Positions 33,995 to 47,200 of a stretch of 64,000 bases of DNA are shown here, one piece after another. Position numbers and translations under genes: made by a program. This DNA is from Molanna angustata. Lineage: Eukaryota; Arthropoda; Insecta; Trichoptera; Molannidae. Location of the stretch: the NCBI GenBank assembly GCA_963576475.1, contig OY754984.1:19555215-19619214 (forward strand). The letters are read 5' to 3'. The notes under the pieces were generated by a model. The model was not told the origin of the DNA, ran no database searches, and saw only the letters and a program-made list of their open reading frames with translations. Within the stretch, counting starts at the first letter, position 1. Every line of letters starts with the position of its first letter.

Positions 33995-34260
33995 TATTTC
34001 ACATTGAAGATGTCCACCCCGCCCCGGCTGAGAACAACGTGTTATGAGAATCACATACGCGTGGAATTGTAGCATTCTTTCTGATATTTGTTCTACATAC
34101 CGGAACATGTAAAAGTTCAGATCGGCGAACCATTCTACCTGGAACATGGATACCCACTAGGTTAACAAGCTCTGGTGAGTCGATGGCACCGTTCAGAATT
34201 TTATGCAGCAGCGATTGGTCGTGCAAGACTCTTCTAGATTTAAATTGTGTATGTTCTGAT
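33995..34260 (-). pseudogene. Jockey-like non-LTR ORF2 C-terminal fragment
   Basis: The minus frame DQSLLHKILNGAIDSPELV, GIHVPGRMVRRSELLHVP and CRTNIRKNATIPRVCDSHN corresponds to the extreme C-terminus of Jockey-type reverse transcriptases, like the end of the copy at 35927-36659. The catalytic core is missing. Confidence 0.65.
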
Positions 34261-34599
34261 AAAATATTTTCAGATTTATAATTTTTTTTTTCATAAACAA
34301 TGTGCAGAAGCGCAGATGGAATGATGAGGAAGGCTTAAGCAACGGAGATTCTCCAGAGGATGCTCAAAACCGAGGACAGTAGAAACATAAAAAAGCGTAC
34401 TTAAAAACGCTGAAAACAGACCCCTCCATCATGTGGGACAATTTCTCAGGAAAAGATTTAGAAGAAATATAGAATATTTAGAAATTCTGGCCCCTTGTCA
34501 GCTAAGTAAGCACGAGTCGTGCGTGTATTCCCATCCACCAGCCATCGTCACATTTTATTTATTTTAAATTTGTTGGTATAAATTCACAGAATACATTTA

Positions 34600-34900
34600 T
34601 TTATCACGAACAAGTCATTCTATAAAGTATTCAAATTTTGTATGGAAAATATTCAGCATTATCATGAAATGAGTATGTTGCATTATTTTTTTTTTAAATA
34701 TTTTATTATGAAACCTTGATAATTCTTCAATGCCATTTTATGAAAGTGATGTGCCCTTTTACTAATTTGAAAACAAAAATTGCAAATTTTAAGTTTCCTG
34801 AGCTTGGGGTCAATGAAATATTTGACAGTTAAAAAAAAGCACTATTCAGATATCCTCCAAAATCTAATGGGGTCTAAGTGAGTATCAGATATACAAATTT
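34600..34900 (+). repeat. Dispersed repeat, second copy; probable parent of the 70-bp satellite
   Basis: It shares AAGTATTCAA, ATTATCATGAAATGAGT, ATATTTTATTATGAAA and CTTGATAATTCTTCAATGCC with the minus strand of 1-240, and the first four blocks with the start of the satellite at 57449-57545. It is non-coding. Confidence 0.65.
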
Positions 34901-34977
34901 GCAAAATTTGTAAAGAATCGAATGAGTACTTTAGTCTGGAATCGATAAACATAGCACGCAGAACACAGCACATAACA

Positions 34978-34997
34978 CACACACACACACACACACA
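34978..34997. repeat. Short (AC)n tract
   Basis: About ten CA units follow an AGCACATAACACAC lead-in. Confidence 0.85.
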
Positions 34998-34999
34998 GA

Positions 35000-35920
35000 T
35001 AAATTGTGATGAAACTTTCAGAATAGAATCTCAGCATAATACTAGTTAATAATCTACAAAAAAAAATACCCTTAAAAATTGCGAAATCATAACTCCCCAG
35101 TTAGAATGCGTGGTGAACCTTATTGCGGATTTATGTGTGATGATATTATTACTTGTATTTTCGATTACAAGGCTCGAAAACTATGACAATAGAAAATAGT
35201 GGAAGCACTGTTCCAAGTCGGTGCCTCACAACAAAGAGATGACATCCTTAAGTTGTGTTATGTCTTTGAATTACGCAAGTTATGAATTATTTTGTTAAAA
35301 ATAATTTTGACAATATGAGATAAAAGAATAATATTTTAATTTTATATATTTATTATATAATATGAAACATATCAGCTATGCCACGCACAATTAATAAAGA
35401 CAATCAACTAAAGACGTCAAAATTTTGTTGATAATTTTGTCTTTTGTTCAACACAAGGTTGAAAATAAATACTTGTATATTATGATATTACAACTTACAA
35501 TATATTCAGAAATATCACTCATTTTACAAATAATATGTTACGTGCTAGGGTTGACACTAGTCTTCTTTTACATTTCTGGTAACAAAAAAACATTGGTTAC
35601 AAATTTAATAAAACAATATCAGGGATAGGACATAGATTTTTACTATAATATGCTAGATGTCGTAGATAGCGAATTTTGTATGAATCGAAGTGAGTCATTT
35701 TTCCGGGGGGATTTTTGATGTTTTGGTTCCAGACCACGTCGTTTTTCTATAGAGAATAACCATTATAATAATATTTGTCTAAAAACATTATAATTATTAT
35801 GGTTTGAAGAACAGTTATCATGGATGTGTTCAAATGTAAGGAAAACTGATATATGTTGCCAACCAAAACGTCAAACGAGCGATATTCCATGACTCACTTT
35901 TTGCACAGAGTACTACATCT
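35000..35920. other. AT-rich intergenic DNA
   Basis: No gene or RNA was recognised. A G-run (CCGGGGGG) lies at about 35702-35710 within otherwise AT-rich sequence. Confidence 0.4.
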
Positions 35921-35926
35921 AGTATA

Positions 35927-36963
35927 TTATAATAAAAATCTATGGAAGAAGATCAATACTGATAAATGCTTTGCTATCCGGTTCACCAGAAACCGGAATA
36001 TTGTTAATTATACTTATAAACTTAACAACCATCCTATTACTATAACCACTGAAATAAAAGACCTAGGCATCAAGTTGGATGGTAAATTACTCCTGGACAA
36101 GCACATAGATAATATCACCTCCAAAGCATCCAAAATGCTGGGATATGTTCTCCGTTTGTGCAGACAATTTAATAATATCTCTACCTTTAAAACTCTGTAC
36201 TTCGCATATGTTCGTAGCATTGTTGAATACGCATCTCAAGTCTGGTCTCCCTCATATGCCATATACAAGATCAGAGTTGAAAGGCTGCAAAAGAAATTTC
36301 TCAGATATCTTGACTTTCGTGCGCACAGAGACCACATTAGTTACTCTGATTCCTTAAAGCATTACAAAATTACATCACTCGAGAGCCGCAGAACTATAGC
36401 AGATGTTATATTTTTATTCAAAACTGCAAACTCAACGGTTGACTGCCCTGATCTGCTAGAACGCTTGACTCTGAGAGTGCCAACAAGACCGACTAGACTG
36501 ACTGACCTACTTTACCTCCCCATTTGTAACACTAATGCCAGACAGAATTCTTTCATATACCGCACTTCCCATTTTTATAACTCCAACATTAGTGATGCAG
36601 ACCTTTTTAACTCCCCATTGATTATGGTAAAGAATAGATTATTAAGTACTCTAATATAATCCTAGATACTCATGCTGATAAGTTGGGTTCATCACATAAA
36701 GGTTCACACACATCCTCATACACTCCCACACACACCCTCACATACACATACTCACACACACACACACTCCCCACTCACATGTCACATATCTGATTATTTA
36801 CTGTTTTCTTTTTTTCTCCTACACTACATAAATATATAAATGGTAATAATGTATACATGTAAGTGATGCTGGGCATGCTAATTTTTTTTTATATTTGTAT
36901 CACCTGTATATTTTGTCCAGTTATTGTTTGTATACTTTGTATAAAATAAAATAAAATAAAATA
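35927..36963 (+). pseudogene. Jockey-like non-LTR retrotransposon, RT C-terminus and 3' end
   Basis: The open frame from about 35930 to 36659 encodes KINTDKCFAIRFTR, EIKDLGIKLDGKLL, NITSKASKMLGYVLRLC, AYVRSIVEYASQVWSPSY and VERLQKKFLRYL, all typical of the thumb and C-terminal part of Jockey-type reverse transcriptases. It ends RLLSTLI-stop. A 3' UTR with CA-rich stretches follows and the element ends in AAAATAAAATAAAATA (36938-36963). The endonuclease and RT catalytic core are absent: a 5'-truncated copy. The remaining frame is intact over ~240 codons, so it is not very old. Confidence 0.85.
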
Positions 36964-37290
36964 TGGGATAGGATAATGAACAGGTGGATAAAATAGCAGA
37001 CCAAGTTTGCCAACGTCGCCGAGAGAGTCTCCAGTCTCAAGTGGAACTGGGCGGGACGCATGACCGAATACTTTGATGGTACATACATAGGTGGGTGCAG
37101 CGATTCCTTGAGTGGCGGCCCAGACAGGATAGGAGAAGCGTTGGACATCCTCAGACATAGTGGTCAGATTATATCAAACGAGTGGCAGGGAATGATTGGA
37201 TGCGATGTGCCCAGGAAAAGAAGGAGTGAATAAAGAATACAGGGGAGGTCTATGCTTTGCTCTGGACGCAGACAGGTTGATGATGATGAT
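36964..37290 (+). pseudogene. Decayed RTE-like C-terminus, same family as 3487-4060
   Basis: Across frames one sees KFANVAERVSSLKWNWAGRM, a WRPRQDRRSVGH-like stretch and WMRCAQEKKE with VYALLWTQTG, parallel to the motifs at 3487-3973, followed by a TGATGATGATGA tail. It starts immediately after the Jockey-like A-rich tail, so one element inserted next to the other. Confidence 0.7.
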
Positions 37291-38208
37291 GAAAACAATT
37301 TTTAATTATTCCACTATTAATTTATTCTCAGTTTCGTCCGATTCCATACATTTTCTCTCTTCTGGGTCACAATCCCAGGATTGGTCTGCACCAAACACTC
37401 GATCTTTCCACTTAACTCTATCGTTCGCCAGTCTCTTCATCTCTTTGTAACTGCTACAGCGCACATTTTCTAGTAGATAATACAATAAATGAATAAATAA
37501 ATATATAAATATATTTATAAATAAATGGATAAAATAGGTTCGATTCCCAGAAGAGGAGAAATTTATTTCAATTCATTTCACTCGCAAATATTGCTTCTCT
37601 GCGCTGAAAACACTGGTTAGTTGGAAGAAATTGTCATTTGGCAATAAACTCGCCATTTGCGCAGGGTGTAAGGAAGTGTTAATTATTTTATTTTTATTTA
37701 ATAAATAATTATATATTCCTAAACACAAGCTTCTAGCTTAAATTAGGAAAGGAAATATTAATATGTTGATATATGTAACCAAATATTTGTAAACGTATGT
37801 ATTGTATAATAAATAAATAAAAAAAAATATATATAAAAAATATTTATTAATAAATAAATAATAATAAAAATACACTTCCTTGCACCTAACGCGAGTTGCA
37901 AGTTTAATCGTAAATTTGTCATTTTATCCAAATCAAATACTCAATCAAAACTTTATCATTTAATCCAAATCAAATAATTAATCGTAATTTTTTAAATCTC
38001 AATTAGTGGTATCCCTGTTTCACGCTCGACGTTACAGAATTGAATAGTTAAAACGTCATAACTGAAACAATACTGTTTGTGTTTATAGCAGTTGGTATAA
38101 TTGAGTCAAAATACGAATCGTGTGTTACTGTTCTGTTGCGTTCTGTTAGTAGAGGTTGTCTAACACAAATATAATAATTTAAGTTAAGTTGTTCTTCATT
38201 CGATCAAT
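37291..38208. other. AT-rich upstream region of the 99-residue secreted-protein gene
   Basis: It includes ATAA microsatellites at 37485-37525 and 37805-37870. The last ~200 bases should hold the promoter and 5' UTR of the gene starting at 38209. No clear TATA box or immune-type binding site could be defended. Confidence 0.4.
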
Positions 38209-41200
38209 ATGGCCAGCAAATTTGTGTTTCTTTTCCTCGTTTTCTTCGTAGTTGCTCAGGTAATTAATTACATTTATTTATTTAGAGAAAAAACAATTAC
38301 ACATCACACATAATATACATTTTTGTTTTATACATAAGGTTTGATATAAATATATATGAAATCATATTATTTCCCATAGAGAATTTACAACAAAAAAAAA
38401 TAGACGTGCTTAAAATTAAGATAGAAATAAAAGTTACAAAATATAAAAATCTATAAATGTTGAACAAATATATTATAATTTTGAATTCACAAGAATCGCG
38501 TTTTTCTTTTCATTTAACACCATTTCCTCAACAGTGCATTCCAGCCATACCCAGGTCCTAAGAGGCTGTATTTTTGATCTTCTTTACAATTTCCTTTTGT
38601 AATATATATTCAGATACAATAGCATTATATTAACTGTTAAAATAAGTTTTATATGTGTGTTATAATTGACTTAGTTTAAACCATAAATGAGTTATTTTAT
38701 TCGACGGATTCAAAGCTACTGCTTCTTCACCAGGACGGTTAACTACTTTTTGTTTAAAATGAACCACAAAGTTAATTCTGAAATTAATAAAATTGTGAGT
38801 GTTGAATAATATGTTATAAAAGTGAAATATCTAAAAAAACAATATTGATTTAATTAAATTAGGAGAACATATTTTTTCCCATTCTCCATTTATTAATTTT
38901 AGAGTATATTCTAAGGTTGTTTTTAAAATATATAAATTACACATGCATTCATAAATATATCCGAAAAATAATCAAAAAGTGATACAAAAGTATTTAAATG
39001 TTTTTTTATAAAAATAGGCAAAATAAAGAGAAATCCACTACAATGTAGCAAATTTATTTTATAAATCAACGCCCAGTGAAGGGCCATTATGTGAATATTA
39101 TAAAAAATGTACAGTACAATATTTAAAAAAACAACAAAAATACATAAAAAACCTTATAAGTCTGGCGCAATTCAGGGGTGACTTCTATGCGAAAAATGCA
39201 TTGTCACCTCAGATATAAGAATTGTAGCTTTCATTATTTACAAACAACCAATTCTCTCAATAGATGGCGTTACAACAAAATAAATAAAAAATAATAAGAT
39301 TGTTGTTCATAATTTCACCCATAGATGGCTGTAGTAAAAATTCCTTATTTTCAAGCGAAAAGAATTTCAGTATTACAATATATAGAACTTTCAAAATTGA
39401 ATTGATAGGGATCTCATTAAAAAGGCATAATTGGTGAACGTTGCGCAAGCGCATAAAGTGATCACGTAAACCAGCCGATGACAGGTCGTAAGCCCTGTAG
39501 GTGCCTTGATTTCTCGGTTCTCCTACAATAAATATTCCAACTTCGTCTCTATTGAGATAATTAAAAATCTGTTAAAAAACATAAAAAACAAAAACATGTG
39601 ATAGCCAAGACTCAGAATTACATTCAATGTACCATCAAACTATTGTATGCCCACTGCATATCAAAAAAATGTTTTTTTAATTGAATATTTAATTGCATAT
39701 ACTCGTACGCATTAAATACGCATTTATAAGGACTGTTGCTTTCATTGTTTACAAATAAACCAATTTCTCAATAGATGCCGTTACAAGAAGGTTTTGTCGT
39801 TACTTCATAGATGGCAATATTAATAATATCTTATTTTCAGGTGATCGTTACACATTATTCAAATATATAGAAATTTCATAAATTACATATTGATAAGGGA
39901 ACTCAATAAGAAGGCATAATTAGTGAACGTTGCGCAAGCGCATAAGGTGATCACGTAAACCAGCGATGGCAGGTCGTAAGCCCTGTAGGTGTCTTGATTT
40001 CTCGGTTCTCCTACAATAAATATTCCAACTTCGTCTCTATTGAGATAATTAAAAATCTGTTAAAAAACATAAAAAACATGTGATAGCCAAGACTCAGAAT
40101 TACATTCAATGTACCATCAAACTATTGTATGCCCACTGCATATCAAAAAATGTTTTTTTTTAATTGAATATTTAATTGCATATACTCGTACGTATTAAAT
40201 ACGCATTTATTAGGACTGTTGCTTTCATTGTTTACAAATAAACCAATTTCTCAATAGATGCCGTTACAAGAAGGTTTTGTCGTGACTTCATAGATGGCAA
40301 TATTAATAATATCTTATTTTCAGGTGATCGTTACACATTATTCAAATATATAGAAATTTCATAAATTACATATTGATAAGGGAACTCAATAAGAAGGCAT
40401 AATTAGTGAACGTTGCGCAAGCGCATAAGGTGATCACGTAAACCAGCGATGGCAGGTCGTAAGCCCTGTAGGTGTCTTGATTTCTCGGTTCTCCTACAAT
40501 AAATATTCCAACTTCGTCTCTATTGAGATAATTAAAAATCTGTTAAAAAACATAAAAAACATGTGATAGCCAAGACTCAGAATTACATTCAATGTACCAT
40601 CATACTATTGTATGCCCACTGCATATCAAAAAATGTTTTTTTTTAATTGAATATTTAATTGCATATACTCGTACGTATTAAATACGCATTTATTAGGACT
40701 GTTGCTTTCATTGTTTACAAATAAACCAATTTCTCAATAGATGCCGTTACAAGAAGGTTTTGTCGTGACTTCATAGATGGCAATATTAATAATATCTTAT
40801 TTTCAGGTGATCGTTACACATTATTCAAATATATAGAAATTTCATAAATTACATATTGATAAGGGAACTTAATAAGAAGGCATAATTAGTGAACGTTGCG
40901 CAAGCGCATAAAGTGATCACGTAAACCAGCGATGGCAGGTCGTAAGCCCTGTAGGTGTAGGTGCCTTGAGTTCCTATTTCTTCTATAATATTCCAACTTC
41001 GTCTCTATTGAGATGTTAAAAAGTATTTTCAGTAAAAATATAAATATTTTTAAATTAGACGTTAAATACAAAAGATCATAGTTCAGCAAGATGTTTATTA
41101 ATAATATAAATTTCGATACTTATATTTAAATATAATTTCATAATAAATAAAGATAAGAATACCTACTATTTACGATAAAAATAACATAAAAACAAACTAT

Positions 41201-44200
41201 GTATGTCATGTCACATTTATGAACCAATCGCATGAGACAATAATTTGTTAGAAAATATTTTAAATATCACGTGTTTGTCTGATAATGTGTTGATTTTATT
41301 TTACATTTACGGCTTGAAAGCCTATTAAAAATAAACAAGTGTACAATGATTAAAACTTGAAATGTTAAAATAAAAGCAAATTTAAACAAACATAATAATA
41401 GCAATCATAATACACTATGCAATGATTAAATATACACTATACAATGAGTAGGTATACAATGATTAAAACTTGAAATGTTAAAATAAAAACAAATTTAAAC
41501 AAACATAATAATATCAATCATAATACACTATGCAATGATTATATATACACTATACAATGAGTATACAATGATTAAAACTTGAAATGTTAAAAAAAAAACA
41601 AATTTAAACAAACATAATAATATCAATCATAATACACTATGCAATGATTAAATATACACTATACAATGAGTAGGTATACAATGATTAAAACTTGATATGT
41701 TAAAATAAAAACAAATTTAAACAAACATAATAATATCAATCATAATACACTTTACAATGATTAAATAAACACTATACAATGAGTATACAATGATTAAAAC
41801 TTGAAATGTTAAAATAAAAACAAATTTAAACAAACATAATAATATCAATCATAATACACTATGCAATGATTATATATACACTATACAATGAGTATACAAT
41901 GATTAAAACTTGAAATGTTTAAAAAAAAACAAATTTAAACAAACATAATAATATCAATCATAATACACTATGCAATGATTATATATACACTATACAATGA
42001 GTATACAATGATTAAAACTTGAAATGTTAAAAAAAAAACAAATTTAAACAAACATAATAATATCAATCATAATACACTATGCAATGATTAAATATACACT
42101 ATACAATGAGTAGGTATACAATGATTAAAACTTGAAATGTTAAAATAAAAACAAATTTAAACAAACATAATAATATCAATCATAATACACTATGCAATGA
42201 TTATATATACACTATACAATGAGTATACAATGATTAAAACTTGAAATGTTAAAAAAAAAACAAATTTAAACAAACATAATAATATCAATCATAATACACT
42301 ATGCAATGATTAAATATACACTATACAATGAGTAGGTATACAATGATTAAAACTTGATATGTTAAAATAAAAACAAATTTAAACAAACATAATAATATCA
42401 ATCATAATACACTATGCAATGATTAAATATACACTATACAATGAGTTTACAATGATTAAAACTTGAAATGTTAAAAAAAAAGCAAATTTAAACAAACATA
42501 ATAATATCAATCATAATACACTATGCAATGATTAAATATACACTATACAATGAGTATACAATGATTATAACTTGAAATGTTAAAATAAAAACAAATTTAA
42601 ACAAACATAATAATATCAATCATAATACACTATGCAATGATTGAATATACACTATACAATGAGTATACAATGATTAAAACTTGAAATGTTAAAATAAAAG
42701 CAAATTTAAACAAACATAATAATATTAATCATAATACACTATGCAATGATTGAATATACACTATACAATGAGTATACAATGATTAAAACTTGAAATGTTA
42801 AAATAAAAACAAATTTAAACAAACATAATAATATCAATCATAATACACTATGCAATGATTAAATATACACTATACAATGAGTATACAATGATTAAAACTT
42901 GAAATGTTAAAATAAAAACAAATTTAAACAAACATAATAATATCAATCATAATACACTATGCAATGATTGAATATACACTATACAATGAGTATACAATGA
43001 TTAAAACTTGAAATGTTAAAATAAAAACAAATTTAAACAAACATAATAATATAAATCATAATACACTATGCAATGATTAAATATACACTTTACAATGAGT
43101 ATACAATGATTAAAACTTGAAATGTTAAAATAAAAGCAAATTAAAACAAACATAATAATATCAATCATAATACACTATGCAATGATTAAATATACACTAT
43201 ACAATGAGTATACAATGATTAAAACTTGAAATGTTAAATTAAAGCAAATTAAAACAAACATAATAATATCAATCATAATACACTATGCAATGATTAAATA
43301 TACACTATACAATGAGTATACAATGATTAAAACTTGAAATGTTAAAATAAAAACAAATTTAAACAAACATAATAATATCAATCATAATACACTATGCAAT
43401 GATTAAATATACACTATACAATGAGTATACAATGATTAAAACTTGAAATGTTAAAATAAAAACAAATTTAAACAAACATAATAATATCAATCATAATACA
43501 CTATGAAATGATTATATATACACTATACAATGATTAAAACTTGAAATGTTAAAATAAAAACAAATTTAAACAAACATAATAATATCAATCATAATACACT
43601 ATGCAATGATTATATATACACTATACAATGAGTTTACAATGATTAAAACTTGAAATGTTAAAATAAAAACAAATTTAAACAAACATAATAATATCAATCA
43701 TAATACACTATGCAATGATTGAATATACACTATACAATGAGTATACAATGATTAAAACTTGAAATGTTAAAATAAAAACAAATTTAAACAAACATAATAA
43801 TATCAATCATAATACACTATGCAATGATTGAATATACACTATACAATGAGTTTACAATGATTAAAACTTGAAATGTTAAAATAAAAACAAATTTAAACAA
43901 ACATAATAATATCAATCATAATACACTATGCAATGATTGAATATACACTATACAATGAGTATACAATGATTAAAACTTGAAATGTTAAAATAAAAACAAA
44001 TTTAAACAAACATAATAATATCAATCATAATACACTATGCAATGATTAAATATACACTATACAATGAGTATACAATGATTAAAACTTGAAATGTTAAAAT
44101 AAAAACAAATTTAAACAAACATAATAATATCAATCATAATACACTATGCAATGATTAACTATACACTACGCAATGCTTAAAATTTGAAATTTGATAAAAA

Positions 44201-47200
44201 AAAGATTAGTGCTGAATATTAAAAAGTTTATTGTATCTCATTTATTTGATTTACGTTGCTCGGATGATCGAAAGAGCTTGCCATATAGAATAAAGCCGTC
44301 ATTCTATAATTGATTTAAAAAAATTTGCCTGCACATTTTTTTTAAATGAATATGTCCTTGTTAAACAAGTACATTATATACATCTTCCTACGTTCCATGA
44401 AATAAGCATATAAATGGATATGATTATTTTTACTAGGATGTAATGTGTGTTAATTATTTTTAACTGCCTTTCAAAAACTGAGGAGGGTATCAATTCAACG
44501 TTGATTTTTTTTATTAAGCATAAAATGTTTGTGCTATAGATAAAAGAAATCGGTCGTGGCAAGATTTAAACTCTCGTAAACTGGAATACAAATCCAGCGC
44601 GCTAACCGCTCTGCCAACACCCACCTAATTTTATTAATTTTGTTTAATTTTATTTACTTACTTGTTTAATTTTAATTAATAATAAAAAAATAAATACTAG
44701 CTAAATAATTGACCTGTTTAATTTTAATTTATATTCATCGATTTCTTTTTACCACGTTGACCGATTCCGATGATTCATTTTTCATTAGACATAATGTATC
44801 TTCCGATTGATCCCGAATCAATGTGGTCAAGATCTGATAATAGGATCCACGAGAAATTCATCAAACTCTTCAATTTACACTCAAGCGAAAAATAATCATT
44901 GAAATATTGTCCGATTTTAATGATTTCAAAATATATTATTATTATTGATGTGACAATCAGGCAGCATAAAGCTGATGTGCTTGAATGAGTCCACAGTGTC
45001 ACTGTAATACATCTAGTAATATAATTCCCCCCCCCCACCAAAAGAATTGAACCTGAACCCACACAGAAGTTTCAAATTCATATTATTCAATATATTTCTT
45101 AGCGTGTGTAGATAAATCTATTTTTGATATGTAGGTATGTAAATATATGTAAAAATAATCTGCATATAAATAAAGTAGACCTGGTAAGATTGTCGTTCTG
45201 GATTTGCGAATGTTTGTGCACGACTATATTCATGTCAGTCTGCCCAAGGCTGCCTGTTGTTACATTCGTTTGAAATCTTTCTATGTGGAAATCGGCAATT
45301 TTACAGTAGAGTAAAAAACTTACAATATTACATTTTTATAATATTACAATTTGAAACAGTATAAAAACACAAAGCCTCACAAGCTGATGTGTTTTTTTTA
45401 TTATTTTCAAAAGAAAGTTAGTTTAAATGTTATATAATAAGAATTAAAGAATGCTTTTATGCTTTACTCGCCGAGTCGCCAAAATTGATTTATGTGAATT
45501 TACCCTGAAGATGACAAAAATACCAACATTCTGATATATGCGTCCCTATCGTAATTAGACCTCAAATGGCACGAAGTAATAAAATCCGACACAGGGAGAG
45601 TGAGCAATTCACGTTGAACAAATGGTCCCTTTTACATTGTGGGTCAGATTTGCTTTCCTCGCGTTGTTCCACCATTCTTTCAGCTGTCAAATATTCGAAA
45701 GTTACCTACTTTATATTTTTATCGTAATTAATATGTATTGATTTAGTTTATTTTCCAATATTTAATAACTTTATATTTTATTTTCTTTCAGAATCAAATT
45801 TTAGCCTATATAGTTACAAAAAAATGTAAGTTGAAATTTCAATTCTCGATGAATTTAGGTAAATTTTAAATCAACATTCACATATGGAAAGAACATAGGT
45901 ATTTGTTTAAAGATATTTTCATAAATGAGTTGGTGATTATTGTATTTCGGTGTACAGGTTATGTTATTCTTCTAGGAGTAGGTGTATAGGGTATTACAAT
46001 TTCTGCAGCAAGAAAGAGGAAGTACAGATTTTCAGTCTTCAAGTAATTGGATAGAGGTAGGGAGTCGTGATAATTTAATGATAATAGATCAGATGAATAT
46101 GCAAGACGTTGAAGTAATAGAAATTACTGCACTTGAATGCGCCATCTTAGCAGCATTAAAAGTATAAAACAGTCTCTAAGTCTTCAAGTCATAAGGCCCC
46201 TGAGGAGTCAAATTGAAAACGCTTAACAATATCGCCAAACACTATTTTTTTTGTATGTAAAATAACAGATGTGGCATTGAAACATGAATCATGGAGACAA
46301 ATTCTGCTTTTTCCTATAGTTGCAATATAGATATTAACCTATAGTTGCAATTTATTTCTGAGCCAGTATCAACTTTTGGTAGAATGTCTATAATTTGTAC
46401 ATATTGTGGTGATTCGAAATGGAAGGGAGAAAACCCAGGAATGTGTTGTAACAATGGAATAGTACACATACCTGCAATAGATATCCTCCAGAGCCTCTTT
46501 ATACATTATTAACAGGTAATTCTATAAATGCATGCCAGTATAGAATTAAGTATTTTAAAAGTCATGTTAGAAGATATAATAGGATGATGTATGAGAGGGT
46601 CAGAAATGAGGACATAAGGAAAGAATGTAAGATAAAGAAAAATGTCATTAATAGAATTTAAGTGAACACATTGAGATGGTTTAGACACATGGGCAGAATG
46701 AATGAGGAACGCCTGACGAAGAAAATATACATTGCGGACAGGAATCGAATGAGAGGTCGGGGCCGCCCAAGTAAGGGACGGCATATCCATGGGAACGCTA
46801 TTTTGAAAGGCGGAGATGTCAGAAGCATGAACAACAAATGAATATGTATAGGACAATGTATGAATGTCGATGAACGTGTGTCAAGATAGAAATAAGTAGC
46901 GTTTGGTTCTCTCTGCCTACCCCGCGAGGGACATGGCGTGATGGTATGTATGTAATGCTTGCTTTCAAATGAAATTTTTAGGAATAAACTAAAGAATTAT
47001 GAGTTATTATTATGAGTGATAGAGTTAGATGTGTTACAAAGGAGGATCGAATTAGAAATGAATACGTCCGAGGTAGTTTTGGAGTCGCCTATTCCGGAGA
47101 AACTAAAGGCCAGACACCGATGGTACGGACACATTACCAGACGAAATGAGGATCATATAGTTAAACTCACACAGGATATACGCACTCAGTCCAGAAATAG

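Noticed and set aside
33687..34047. Cys-Val and His-Thr repeat frames
   Set aside because: They are translations of the (AC)n microsatellite on the two strands.
41338..44180. CRISPR-like array
   Set aside because: The whole 109-bp unit repeats, with no unique spacers, and the genome is eukaryotic.
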